The position numbers were made by a program, and so were the translations under genes. Under the pieces are notes generated by a model, which worked only from the letters and a program-made list of their open reading frames with translations, was not told where the DNA came from and searched no databases. A stretch of 64,000 bases of DNA from Bacteroidaceae bacterium (GTDB lineage Bacteria; Bacteroidota; Bacteroidia; Bacteroidales; Bacteroidaceae), in the NCBI GenBank assembly GCA_017525235.1, contig JAFXTC010000040.1, forward strand, positions 42,302-106,301, written 5' to 3'. Position 1 is the stretch's first letter; each line of letters begins with the position of its first letter. Shown one piece after another: positions 38,040 through 45,215 of the stretch.

Positions 38040-38729
38040 ATGTTTGACAACGAAGAGGTATTAAATAATCTGTCTGAATTGGCAGTCACCCTAACTGTGG
38101 AAGAAAAAAGACAAGTGGCGATGCACATGGTTGTTCGCACATTTGAAAAAAACGAGATTATCTACAGCGAGGGAGATGAGCCAAAGAATCTTTTGTGTCT
38201 CATAAAAGGTAAAGTCAAGATTTACAAAGAAGGCGTTGGAGGCAGAAACCAGATTGTACGAGTAGTACGACCTGTGGAGTATTTCGGCTACCGTGCAGCT
38301 TTTTCCGAGGAGAACTATGTTACTGGAGCAGCAGCCTTTGAAGCATCCACCATTGCCATTATTCCTATGCGGCTTATCTATTCCATCGTCGACAGGAATG
38401 CCCATCTCTGTAATTTCTTTATCCGCAAGCTAGCCAAAGCCTTGGGCAAGAGTGACGAACGTACGGTAAACCTCACCCAGAAACACATCAGGGGACGTTT
38501 GGCAGAAAGCATCCTTTTCCTGAAAGAAAACTATGGTGTTGAGGAAGACGGATGTACACTTAGCATCTACCTAAGCCGCGAGGATATGGCCAACCTGAGC
38601 AATATGACCACAAGCAATGCCATTCGTACCCTAAGCCTTTTTGCTCAGGAAAAGATGATCGCTATTGATGGTCGTAAGATTAAGATTATCAACGAAGAAG
38701 CTCTCCGCAAAACATCCGAGATAGGTTAA
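38040..38729 (+). CDS. Crp/Fnr-family transcriptional regulator
   Basis: A 229-residue DNA-binding regulator. The cyclic-nucleotide-binding-like domain (about residues 25-140) has EIIYSEGDEPKNLLCLIKGKVKIYKEG and YFGYRAAFSEENYVTGAAAFE. The C-terminal winged helix-turn-helix includes LSREDMANLSNMTTSNAIRTLSLF as recognition region. There is no cysteine cluster, so it is not an Fe-S Fnr, and the ligand is unknown. It is divergent from the glycogen operon, 232 bases away, which makes that operon a possible target. It converges with miaA, overlapping its stop by four bases. Confidence 0.93.
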   Translation: MFDNEEVLNNLSELAVTLTVEEKRQVAMHMVVRTFEKNEIIYSEGDEPKNLLCLIKGKVKIYKEGVGGRNQIVRVVRPVEYFGYRAAFSEENYVTGAAAFEASTIAIIPMRLIYSIVDRNAHLCNFFIRKLAKALGKSDERTVNLTQKHIRGRLAESILFLKENYGVEEDGCTLSIYLSREDMANLSNMTTSNAIRTLSLFAQEKMIAIDGRKIKIINEEALRKTSEIG

Positions 38730-39676
38730 TTCTGCTCCATCAGTTCCAGAATCCTGTTCACCTTTTCCTCCATAGGGAGCAAAGCATCTATCCAGTTTAT
38801 CTGTATACCCCTGCGCTCCATTCCTCTGAACCACGTCATCTGACGTTTGGCAAACTGATGAATGGCAATTTCCAGTTGTCGTACCATCTCGTTGTATGAC
38901 AGTTGCCCAATGCAATACAGCGTCAGGTACTTGTACTCCAAGCCATAATAAATAAGATCGTCAGGGGAAACCTTCTCCAACAGCTTCTGCACCTCCTGCA
39001 CCATGTTCTCTTCCTCAAGGCGTTTGTGCAGACGATCTGTTATTTTCTTCCTGCGAAGCTCCCTGTCGATGTTCACACCAATCGTAAGGCTTTTCACCTG
39101 GGGGAACTCGCGTTCCTGAATATTATTCTGTCTGTAATATTCCTGAATCTCTATCGCACGTATGGCACGCTTGGGTGTATCAACATCTGTGGTATTATGC
39201 AGCGTTTTGTAACCTTTCAGTATTTCTGTCAGTTGCTCCAGGCTGTAATCCGCCAATTGTTCCCTTAAAGTTGCGTTTTCAGGAACAGGAACCATCTTGT
39301 AACTCTTCAGTACCGACTCAATGTACAACCCTGTTCCTCCACACAGGATAGGCAACTTCCCCCTCTCTATAATATTATAATAGGTATACCAGAAATCCTG
39401 CTGGTATTGGAAGAGGTTATACTTCTCCCCTGCCTCTGCAATATCTATCAGATGATAAGGCACTTTTACAGTTGAGGGTTGAGAGTTAAGAGTTGAAAGT
39501 TGGGAAACCGTATAATCTGCAAGGTCCTTTCCCGTACCAATATCCATACCCTTGTACACCTGACGACTGTCTGCACTTATTATCTCAGCATCGCCTACCT
39601 TAGCTGCCAAATGTGCTGCCAAAGTTGTCTTACCCGATGCTGTAGGGCCCAATATGGTAATAATATCAGCTTGCAT
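38726..39676 (-). CDS. miaA: tRNA dimethylallyltransferase with a heptamer-encoded insertion
   Basis: Transfers a dimethylallyl group to A37 of tRNAs that read UNN codons. The P-loop is GPTASGKTTLAAH (residues 10-22), followed by ISADSRQVYKGMDIGTGK, VPYHLIDIAEAGEKYNLFQYQQDF and LCGGTGLYIES. Between DYTV and VPYH the protein carries SQLSTLNSQPSTVK, roughly ten residues longer than the short DG-type loop expected there. This stretch is encoded by a 7-base-period tract (39468-39503). The insertion is in frame and in a surface loop, so activity is probably kept. It converges with the Crp/Fnr gene. Confidence 0.95.
   Translation of the reverse strand: MQADIITILGPTASGKTTLAAHLAAKVGDAEIISADSRQVYKGMDIGTGKDLADYTVSQLSTLNSQPSTVKVPYHLIDIAEAGEKYNLFQYQQDFWYTYYNIIERGKLPILCGGTGLYIESVLKSYKMVPVPENATLREQLADYSLEQLTEILKGYKTLHNTTDVDTPKRAIRAIEIQEYYRQNNIQEREFPQVKSLTIGVNIDRELRRKKITDRLHKRLEEENMVQEVQKLLEKVSPDDLIYYGLEYKYLTLYCIGQLSYNEMVRQLEIAIHQFAKRQMTWFRGMERRGIQINWIDALLPMEEKVNRILELMEQN
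39468..39503. repeat. Heptamer tract inside miaA
   Basis: On the minus strand, five imperfect 7-base units of the pattern (C/T)AAC(T/C)(C/T)T, for example CAACTTT, TAACTCT and CAACCCT. It encodes Ser-Gln-Leu-Ser-Thr-type residues in the MiaA loop. Confidence 0.85.
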
Positions 39677-39731
39677 ACGTTTATATTAGGAATAGCTAAA
39701 CGTCAATTACACTGGACTCAGAGAGGAATGT

Positions 39732-39757
39732 CTCGCTAACCACTAATCGCTAACCGA
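39732..39757. repeat. Heptamer tract upstream of miaA
   Basis: CGCTAAC, CACTAAT and CGCTAAC in tandem, flanked by CT and CG. Closely matches the minus strand of the tract at 2068-2098, but with fewer units. Confidence 0.75.
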
Positions 39758-39780
39758 TTTGTCACGTTTAATCAGAACTC

Positions 39781-39843
39781 TGTCAACGCTTTGACAATGT
39801 TTTGTCAGCGCTTTGACAATGTTCTGTCAACGTTTGACAATAA
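39781..39843. repeat. Three tandem 22-base units, each a small hairpin
   Basis: Units start at 39781, 39803 and 39825, a period of exactly 22; the third is one base shorter inside. Each contains TGTCAA (or TGTCAG) and TTGACA arms about four bases apart, so each can fold or form a dyad operator. Located between the nitroreductase stop and the miaA start. Confidence 0.85.
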
Positions 39844-39847
39844 AGAA

Positions 39848-39861
39848 GTCCACGCGTGGAC
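39848..39861. repeat. 14-base perfect palindrome
   Basis: GTCCACGCGTGGAC reads the same on both strands. It lies right beside the 22-base repeats and 12 bases after the nitroreductase stop (39873). It could be part of a terminator or a protein-binding site. Confidence 0.7.
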
Positions 39862-39872
39862 GACACTCTGTA

Positions 39873-40379
39873 TCATTTTATGATTTCTTCAATGGCTTTA
39901 CGCTTCTTTTCCTTCAGCTCGTCAGCTGGATAGCCAATAGGAATCAGGACAGCTGCTTCCTCATTCTCACCTAGGTTAAAGGACTTCTTGCACAGTTCAG
40001 CATCAAAGTTACAAACCCAGCATGTGCCGAGTCCTTGTTCAGTTGCAGCTAAACAAAGATGCTCAACTGCAATGGCTATGTCAATATCACCATGGTGCTT
40101 GCCATCGAATCTAACCCATTCTTCATCATGCAGGATTGAGGCAATGATAACTACTGGAGCCGTAGCAATCCATTCACGGTTATAGCATTGGCCGATTTTC
40201 TTCCTATCCTCCTCACTGCTGATGATACGGAACATCCACGGCTGCTTGTTCACAGCAGAAGGAGCAAACCGGACACACTCCATAATGTAGTCCAGTTTTT
40301 CCTTTTCAACACTCGTAGGCATATAGCTCCTACAGCTATATCTTCTCTTTATCAATTCCAATAATTCCATATTATCCAA
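39873..40379 (-). CDS. Nitroreductase-family FMN protein
   Basis: A 168-residue oxidoreductase. LLELIKRRYSCRSYMPTSVEKEKL is the FMN-phosphate region, RFAPSAVNKQPWMFRII the central loop and EQGLGTCWVCNFD the C-terminal flavin ring contact. GYPADELKEKKRKAIEEII is a typical end. It probably reduces small nitro or quinone compounds; the true substrate is unknown. Downstream lies an unusual block of tandem hairpins, and upstream a 490-base stretch with only gene debris. Confidence 0.92.
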   Translation of the reverse strand: MDNMELLELIKRRYSCRSYMPTSVEKEKLDYIMECVRFAPSAVNKQPWMFRIISSEEDRKKIGQCYNREWIATAPVVIIASILHDEEWVRFDGKHHGDIDIAIAVEHLCLAATEQGLGTCWVCNFDAELCKKSFNLGENEEAAVLIPIGYPADELKEKKRKAIEEIIK

Positions 40380-40444
40380 GTTTTAACATGAACCGTTCCC
40401 TGTCAACAATGAATCTCAGATGTGTACCTTCACCAAGCAACGTA

Positions 40445-40549
40445 TTACCAGCTCCTTTGCCGTTTCAGGAAATTCTCACGATGGATAGGAGTCTCGTCAT
40501 ATAGGTGAACTACAATGTCGCCAAGCATTGGTTGAATCTTTCCTTTCAT
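40445..40549 (-). pseudogene. Vestigial N-terminus of a cyclophilin-type peptidyl-prolyl isomerase
   Basis: A 34-codon minus ORF beginning MKGKIQPMLGDIVVHLYDE and continuing TPIHRENFLK. This matches the start of bacterial cyclophilins, which continue FLKLVKEGFYDGT; here the frame turns into RQRSW and stops. None of the catalytic core follows in any frame. It is therefore a remnant, left upstream of the nitroreductase gene. Confidence 0.5.
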
Positions 40550-40800
40550 TTATTTCTTGATTCTGCCGACAAAATTACACAAAAAAAGGGAAAAACATTC
40601 AATTCTGGAGTGAAGATATGTTATTATGGCAATTTTCTTGAAAATTGAGTAATTCTGTAATCGCTTAGAAACAGTCTGATTTTGGGTAGCCATACATCCG
40701 GTAAGCCCAGACGATTAGCCTTTATTTCAATAATACCTTCATTAATCTCAAAAGTTGGTACAAAAGTACGAAGAATTCTCCAAATATCAGATGAAAATAC

Positions 40801-40808
40801 TACCTTTG
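40801..40808 (+). promoter_or_regulatory. Candidate -7 element for the 40869 lipoprotein gene
   Basis: TACCTTTG fits TAnnTTTG, 61 bases before the start. No -33 TTTG is visible. Confidence 0.35.
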
Positions 40809-40868
40809 CAATATACTTTATGAGAAATAGCAATGGCAAATTAAAGACCCCGAGATACGATTATAAAC

Positions 40869-41804
40869 ATGATTAAAATGAAAAAGATTCTATTCGCTTT
40901 TGCTGCCATGATTATTTTAGCAGCATGTGGAAACAAAAAAGCAGTCGCTCTTGCTGAGAGTGACGAAAAATGTAATGAAGTGGCCTTTGAGGTGGCCAAG
41001 AACTACTTCTTCAAGAACGACCAGGAGATTCCTTCGAATCCGAAGATTACGACTGCGGAGGAGTTTGGAAAACTTTTCGGCATGGCCACGAGGATGGGTA
41101 AGGAAGGTAAACCTACGGAGATTGACTTCACCAATCAGTTCGTGCTGGCCATCGTGCTGCCTGTAACGAATTTCGCCACGGAAATCACTCCGGACAAACT
41201 TAAAGAGAAGGGCGACACGCTTTTCTATTTCTATAATGCCAAAGTGGACGGTGCACAATCATACAGCACACGACCCATCTCGCTCATCATTCTCGACAAG
41301 AAGTATGCAGACAAGCAGATTGTGATGGTTAACGAGCAGGTGAAAGATTACTACGCTGCCATCGAACGCTATCTGGCAGAACAGATTGCCGGCTACTATG
41401 CTAAGGGCGAATACAGCGTACCCGTCTATCAAGAGGTGGCCGTCAACGACAGCGATTCCACAGACATCCGCATCTGGGGCGATTTCTGGGTGTACAACTA
41501 CAAACAGAAAGGCGACACGCTGAAATGTGTCTCTGGCGGTAGCCATCCCGGCCTGATGCACATCTGCCAGATGGGTGAATACTTCTATGTATCCGATTTC
41601 GAACAGATTGAGGACGGCTCTCGTTTCCTACCCAGTGCCAAGCGCATTTTCGGCGAGTATTTCGAAACCTTCCAAATCCACCACAGCGATGGTGATGAGC
41701 ATGAGAGGCTCAGGCATGATGTGTTGCGTGCATTCGTTCACGACCACGGACTATCTGCCACCATGTACCAGGACTATGGCTGGCCTGCAAAGGAACTGAA
41801 ATGA
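40869..41804 (+). CDS. Lipoprotein of unknown function
   Basis: A 311-residue lipoprotein. The signal peptide ends in LAACG (lipobox; Cys19 if MIKMKK is the start). The body has two parts: AKNYFFKNDQEIPSNPKITTAEEFGKLFGMAT, a protease-inhibitor-like hint without support, and a C-terminal half with WGDFWVYNYKQKGDTLKCVSGGSHPGLMHI, which looks like an NTF2-like small-molecule-binding fold. Neither gives a sure function. The base composition is more GC-rich than the flanking DNA. It stands alone between gene debris and the tRNA. Confidence 0.7.
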   Translation: MIKMKKILFAFAAMIILAACGNKKAVALAESDEKCNEVAFEVAKNYFFKNDQEIPSNPKITTAEEFGKLFGMATRMGKEGKPTEIDFTNQFVLAIVLPVTNFATEITPDKLKEKGDTLFYFYNAKVDGAQSYSTRPISLIILDKKYADKQIVMVNEQVKDYYAAIERYLAEQIAGYYAKGEYSVPVYQEVAVNDSDSTDIRIWGDFWVYNYKQKGDTLKCVSGGSHPGLMHICQMGEYFYVSDFEQIEDGSRFLPSAKRIFGEYFETFQIHHSDGDEHERLRHDVLRAFVHDHGLSATMYQDYGWPAKELK

Positions 41805-41884
41805 CAGAAGCAGAATCGCTATTTTCAGAATTCTCCGAATTTTGGATGAGATTTGGGTCTGATTTTGGGTAACGAAGAATATGA

Positions 41885-41928
41885 AAATCCGCGTAACTTA
41901 TTGAAAAAACAATTAGTTGCGCGGATTT
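41885..41928. terminator. Long hairpin after tRNA-Ser
   Basis: An inverted repeat with about 19-base arms (AAATCCGCG and CGCGGATTT at the ends, two mismatched pairs inside) around a six-base loop. It begins six bases after the tRNA 3' end on the minus strand, so it may end or process that transcript, although no long T run follows. Confidence 0.6.
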
Positions 41929-41933
41929 ATCAG

Positions 41934-42018
41934 CGGAGAGAGAGGGATTCGAACCCCCGGTGCCTCTCAGCACGCCGGTTTTCAAGACCGGTGTAATCGA
42001 CCACTCTACCATCTCTCC
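41934..42018 (-). tRNA. tRNA-Ser (anticodon UGA)
   Basis: Class II tRNA on the minus strand, 85 bases. The acceptor arms GGAGAGA (42018-42012) and TCTCTCC (41941-41935) pair, with G as discriminator. The anticodon arm is CCGGTCTTGAAAACCGG, reading TGA in the loop. A long variable arm (CGTGCTGAGAGGCACC) marks serine, and the T arm is GGGGGTTCGAATCCCTC. CCA is not encoded. Confidence 0.97.
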
Positions 42019-42106
42019 GAACTCTCTTATGAGAGGCTTTTGGTCTAAAAGCGCTGCAAAGGTAAGGACTTTAGGCGAGACTGCCAAACATCCTAAGGAC
42101 TTTTTT

Positions 42107-44281
42107 TTATTTCACAAGAATTTTCTTTCCATTAATTATATATATGCCCTTATTCAGTTGAGAGTTAGAAGTTGAGGGTTGGCTATTTAATATTCTTCTT
42201 CCGCTCAAGTCATATACCGCATTATTGTGAATTGTGGATTGTGAATTATGAACTGTAGCTATACCATCTATGACAGCATCAGACAAGAACTGGAACCAAT
42301 TTACGGAAAACAGTTTTACGTTAGAGGTGCCCGTAGCAACCATATATATATTATGTATGCCACTAACAGGGACGTTAAGCGTCTTGGTGAATGTATCCCA
42401 TATATTAGTGCTGGCACCTTCTTCATCACCTGCGAGTGTACAGAGCAACGTACCTTCCTCGTCATTAGGTGCGTCCAAGTAAACATTCAGCTTAGCCGTG
42501 ATACGTGAATAGCTGGCTCTGATTGTGACGTATTTAGCTGAGTCCGTACCAAAATCCACATTCTTATAACCCACATAGTTGGCATTCTTCATGCCAGAGG
42601 CCATACCCGTACCATCATCCGTATTACCCGCATCTGCGATATTGGCACTTTTAATAAAATTAAAATGCTCAGCCTGAATGGGCTCATAGGCATTATGCTG
42701 ATCCACAACACCCAAGTGAGCATTAAAGGCTGCAGAAAGACATGTACTGTTGCCAAAGGCCTCGAAGGTCTTCAACTCACCTCCCTCCTGATGCTTAAAA
42801 TCTTCTTCTGCCTTAGTAAGCCATGCCGAAGAAGTGATACCGCCCGAATTTCGGTTATTCCATGCATGATAGGCATTCTTGGCCATCCAGTCATAATATG
42901 TGGGTGCATTCATATCCTCGGCATACCTACGTATGTATCGCATCAGTATCCCTTTAAATCCGCATAGGTCGCCCCTTACCGTCTGACAGACTTTTATGAT
43001 GCCGTGACCGTCAGCCAGTTCCTTCACCGACCATTTGATAATAGCATCGGCATCTGTCTTATACATAGAATCCTTGTAGTAATTATAAAGCATAACAGCG
43101 GCCCCTAAACAAGTTCCCTGATTGTAGGTTGATGCCCAATAGTTATAATTCTTGGTACCCTGATCATAAGAGTCCCACACCTTACCCGTAGGCTTTCCGC
43201 CAGAGAATTCATAAAGTTGCTTGCGGTTAGCAAGATAGGTCTTCTTGGCCTTCTCGTAATACGACATATCGGCAGTAGCTATAGCCAGATAACAAGCACA
43301 GACGGAAGCAGGACCATTAATACATGCATTGGTTCCCTGACCAGAGTTATGTTTCCATTGCAGGAGGTCGTTACCATAGCAGTCAGCCCGTTGAAACATA
43401 CCATCAAAGTTTGTTTTAGCCGTATTCAGATACTTAGTGGTTCCTGTTAGCAGATAGGCGCGAACACAGGCAATACACATCCAGGCAATATCGTCGTTAT
43501 ACTCGTTGTAACCAGACACACCACTCTGATACCATGTACTTTTGTTACGTGAAATAAAATTGGTATAGAGATTCTCAAACATGGTGGCATAATCCTGATT
43601 ACCCGTCGTCTCGTATGCATCAAGGATGGTCTCGAACATCTCGGCATCGCCCCACCAGCCACCATTGTCTATACTGTATCCTGTACTCTGCCTCTTATAA
43701 TGACGGCTCTTGAACTTCGCCATCATATTATCACGCATAGATTTAGAGAATCCGTAAGGCTCTGCATCTTGATCTACTTCTACACTCCATTCTATGAGTT
43801 CGGGATCTGCCGTTGATGCCGTAAGCAGTTTTACTCCGGTGCCGTCTGCAATTTCGGCATCAGAAGACAAGGCTAATCTGCGGGCTGTACCAATGAAAAT
43901 GTTGTACTTGTTGTCAGAACCCTCAACAGGAACAATTTCCCATGCTCCTCGGCTCATATTCCTTGTAATCTGCCCCACTACAGCCTTGTTGGTAGCAGCC
44001 GATATGCCGCCAAGATAGAGCTGCGAATAGACATTCTGCAGGAAAAAAGTCCCTCTGCCAGTTTCAACAAGCATCCAACGCTGAGAATGGGTCTTAGTTT
44101 CTGTCCAGAGAACAGCATTTTTGGAAGCATCGAGCGAGGAGTTTTCCACCATCAGAGAACGGCCTCCACGAATAAGACGGACCACCTGTCCTGCCTCGAA
44201 GGCATACGTCATCGAACTTATAAAGAACGATAACACTAAAACCATTAGGTTTTTTGAAAAATCAGACATAGTTAATATCAC
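42107..44281 (-). CDS. Secreted GH76-type alpha-1,6-mannanase with lectin and CBM modules
   Basis: A 724-residue secreted glycosidase acting on alpha-mannan, probably of yeast walls or glycoproteins. After the signal peptide a ricin-like lectin module covers about residues 28-170 (VVRLIRGGRSLMVENSS, QRWMLVETG, YSQLYLGGI). The (alpha/alpha)6 GH76 domain follows, about 185-530, with the catalytic aspartate pair in YNEYNDDIAWMCIACVRAY, QWKHNSGQGTNACINGP and CGFKGILMRYI. A CBM6-like module starts at YEPIQAEHFNF. The tail is a T9SS-like AVYDLSGRRIL and LNKGIYIINGKK, interrupted by two linkers encoded by 7-base-period tracts. It is the last gene of the metA-U32-membrane-protein-GH76 set, 7 bases after its upstream gene. 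Confidence 0.92.
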   Translation of the reverse strand: MILTMSDFSKNLMVLVLSFFISSMTYAFEAGQVVRLIRGGRSLMVENSSLDASKNAVLWTETKTHSQRWMLVETGRGTFFLQNVYSQLYLGGISAATNKAVVGQITRNMSRGAWEIVPVEGSDNKYNIFIGTARRLALSSDAEIADGTGVKLLTASTADPELIEWSVEVDQDAEPYGFSKSMRDNMMAKFKSRHYKRQSTGYSIDNGGWWGDAEMFETILDAYETTGNQDYATMFENLYTNFISRNKSTWYQSGVSGYNEYNDDIAWMCIACVRAYLLTGTTKYLNTAKTNFDGMFQRADCYGNDLLQWKHNSGQGTNACINGPASVCACYLAIATADMSYYEKAKKTYLANRKQLYEFSGGKPTGKVWDSYDQGTKNYNYWASTYNQGTCLGAAVMLYNYYKDSMYKTDADAIIKWSVKELADGHGIIKVCQTVRGDLCGFKGILMRYIRRYAEDMNAPTYYDWMAKNAYHAWNNRNSGGITSSAWLTKAEEDFKHQEGGELKTFEAFGNSTCLSAAFNAHLGVVDQHNAYEPIQAEHFNFIKSANIADAGNTDDGTGMASGMKNANYVGYKNVDFGTDSAKYVTIRASYSRITAKLNVYLDAPNDEEGTLLCTLAGDEEGASTNIWDTFTKTLNVPVSGIHNIYMVATGTSNVKLFSVNWFQFLSDAVIDGIATVHNSQSTIHNNAVYDLSGRRILNSQPSTSNSQLNKGIYIINGKKILVK
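42156..42184. repeat. Heptamer tract inside the GH76 sorting tail (distal)
   Basis: On the minus strand four units such as CAACCCT, CAACTTC and TAACTCT. It encodes NSQPSTSNSQLN within the C-terminal tail of the GH76 protein. Confidence 0.8.
42223..42256. repeat. Heptamer tract inside the GH76 tail linker (proximal)
   Basis: On the minus strand four to five units of the ATTCACA / ATCCACA type. It encodes TVHNSQSTIHNN just before the sorting-tail motif AVYDLSG. Confidence 0.8.
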
Positions 44282-44288
44282 TTATAGT

Positions 44289-45215
44289 TTATACATTTAA
44301 AGTTTTACAACGTGTACATCGCCCCTTGCTGTGCATCTTGGCACCACAATTTCCACACACATATCTCGCTCGGAAAAATCTGAAGTACCTGCATATAAGG
44401 GCAACAGACAAGAGCACAAATAATATATACCCTACCCAACCCAAAACAGCCTGCGAGAATACCAGATAACATACCACACATACGCCCAGCAAAGAGAAGA
44501 GATAAAGAATGGCCTCTGGTATGGGCAAAAGAGTAAACACCTCGTCGATAGTAGCAATGATAAGCACCACCAAAAGCCAGATACTGGCAATAAAAAGTCC
44601 CAAGATAAGGGGAAGATCGAACGGGTTAAGCGTAGGATGATAATAATACATCACCCATGTCTCAGGCACCAGTCGCTGAATGCTGGCATAAAGAATGGCT
44701 GAACTGGACAACGTAACAGCCAACAAAGTGGGATAAAACGAACTAATATCCCTTACAAAAATCACATGAAAATGGGAGTGACGTATCTGCCTCCATACAA
44801 TGACAACAAGTACGATAAAGACAACACCCAGAAAATACCACAGATGACGCTGACTGAATAGGTATATAAACTCCGAAATAGGGTCGTCTGGTACTACGCT
44901 GGAAAGGAAAGTGTTTTGGTGAATCCATCCTTGCGTGAACTGGTCGCGCGCCACCTTTACCCATATACTATCAATAGAATCCTCGGGAATAACTACAATT
45001 TGAGCCACCACAAGAGGATCGTCGTAATAGAGAACAACGCTGTCAGAAAGTGTGTCGATGGGCATATTGTGAAGCGGCTCCTGCGTCTGCAGCCACATAC
45101 TATCGGCAGTAAGATAGAAGTTATCATTCACGGCATATAGCGTCATCTCATCAGCTGGATAATAGCAAGCCGTGAGTAATACCAATGTCATGAGAAAAAG
45201 ACAGACCTTACGCAT
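44289..45215 (-). CDS. Membrane lipoprotein with C-terminal zinc ribbon, unknown
   Basis: A 308-residue protein of unknown function. A signal with lipobox LLTAC is followed by an SH3-like outer domain (NDNFYLTADSMWLQTQ, then GWIHQNTFLSSVVPDD), about five membrane helices (from YFLGVVFIVLVVIVW to IFVLLSVALICRY) and a cytoplasmic treble-clef-type ribbon CGNCGAKMHSKGRCTRC. A plausible role is sensing or export, but nothing in the sequence fixes it. The start overlaps the end of the U32 gene by 8 bases. Confidence 0.65.
   Translation of the reverse strand: MRKVCLFLMTLVLLTACYYPADEMTLYAVNDNFYLTADSMWLQTQEPLHNMPIDTLSDSVVLYYDDPLVVAQIVVIPEDSIDSIWVKVARDQFTQGWIHQNTFLSSVVPDDPISEFIYLFSQRHLWYFLGVVFIVLVVIVWRQIRHSHFHVIFVRDISSFYPTLLAVTLSSSAILYASIQRLVPETWVMYYYHPTLNPFDLPLILGLFIASIWLLVVLIIATIDEVFTLLPIPEAILYLFSLLGVCVVCYLVFSQAVLGWVGYILFVLLSVALICRYFRFFRARYVCGNCGAKMHSKGRCTRCKTLNV

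Larger units (their letters stand above)
40380..40868. other. 489-base stretch with only gene debris
   Basis: The stretch holds the cyclophilin-like remnant at 40445-40549 on the minus strand. A 71-codon minus ORF at 40624-40839 shows no family likeness and is probably chance. A TACCTTTG -7-like element at 40801-40808 could drive the lipoprotein gene at 40869. Nothing else is recognised. Confidence 0.6.

Noticed and set aside
40624-40839. 71-codon minus-strand ORF in the gap before the lipoprotein gene
   Set aside because: No start context, no family likeness, odd composition; probably chance.
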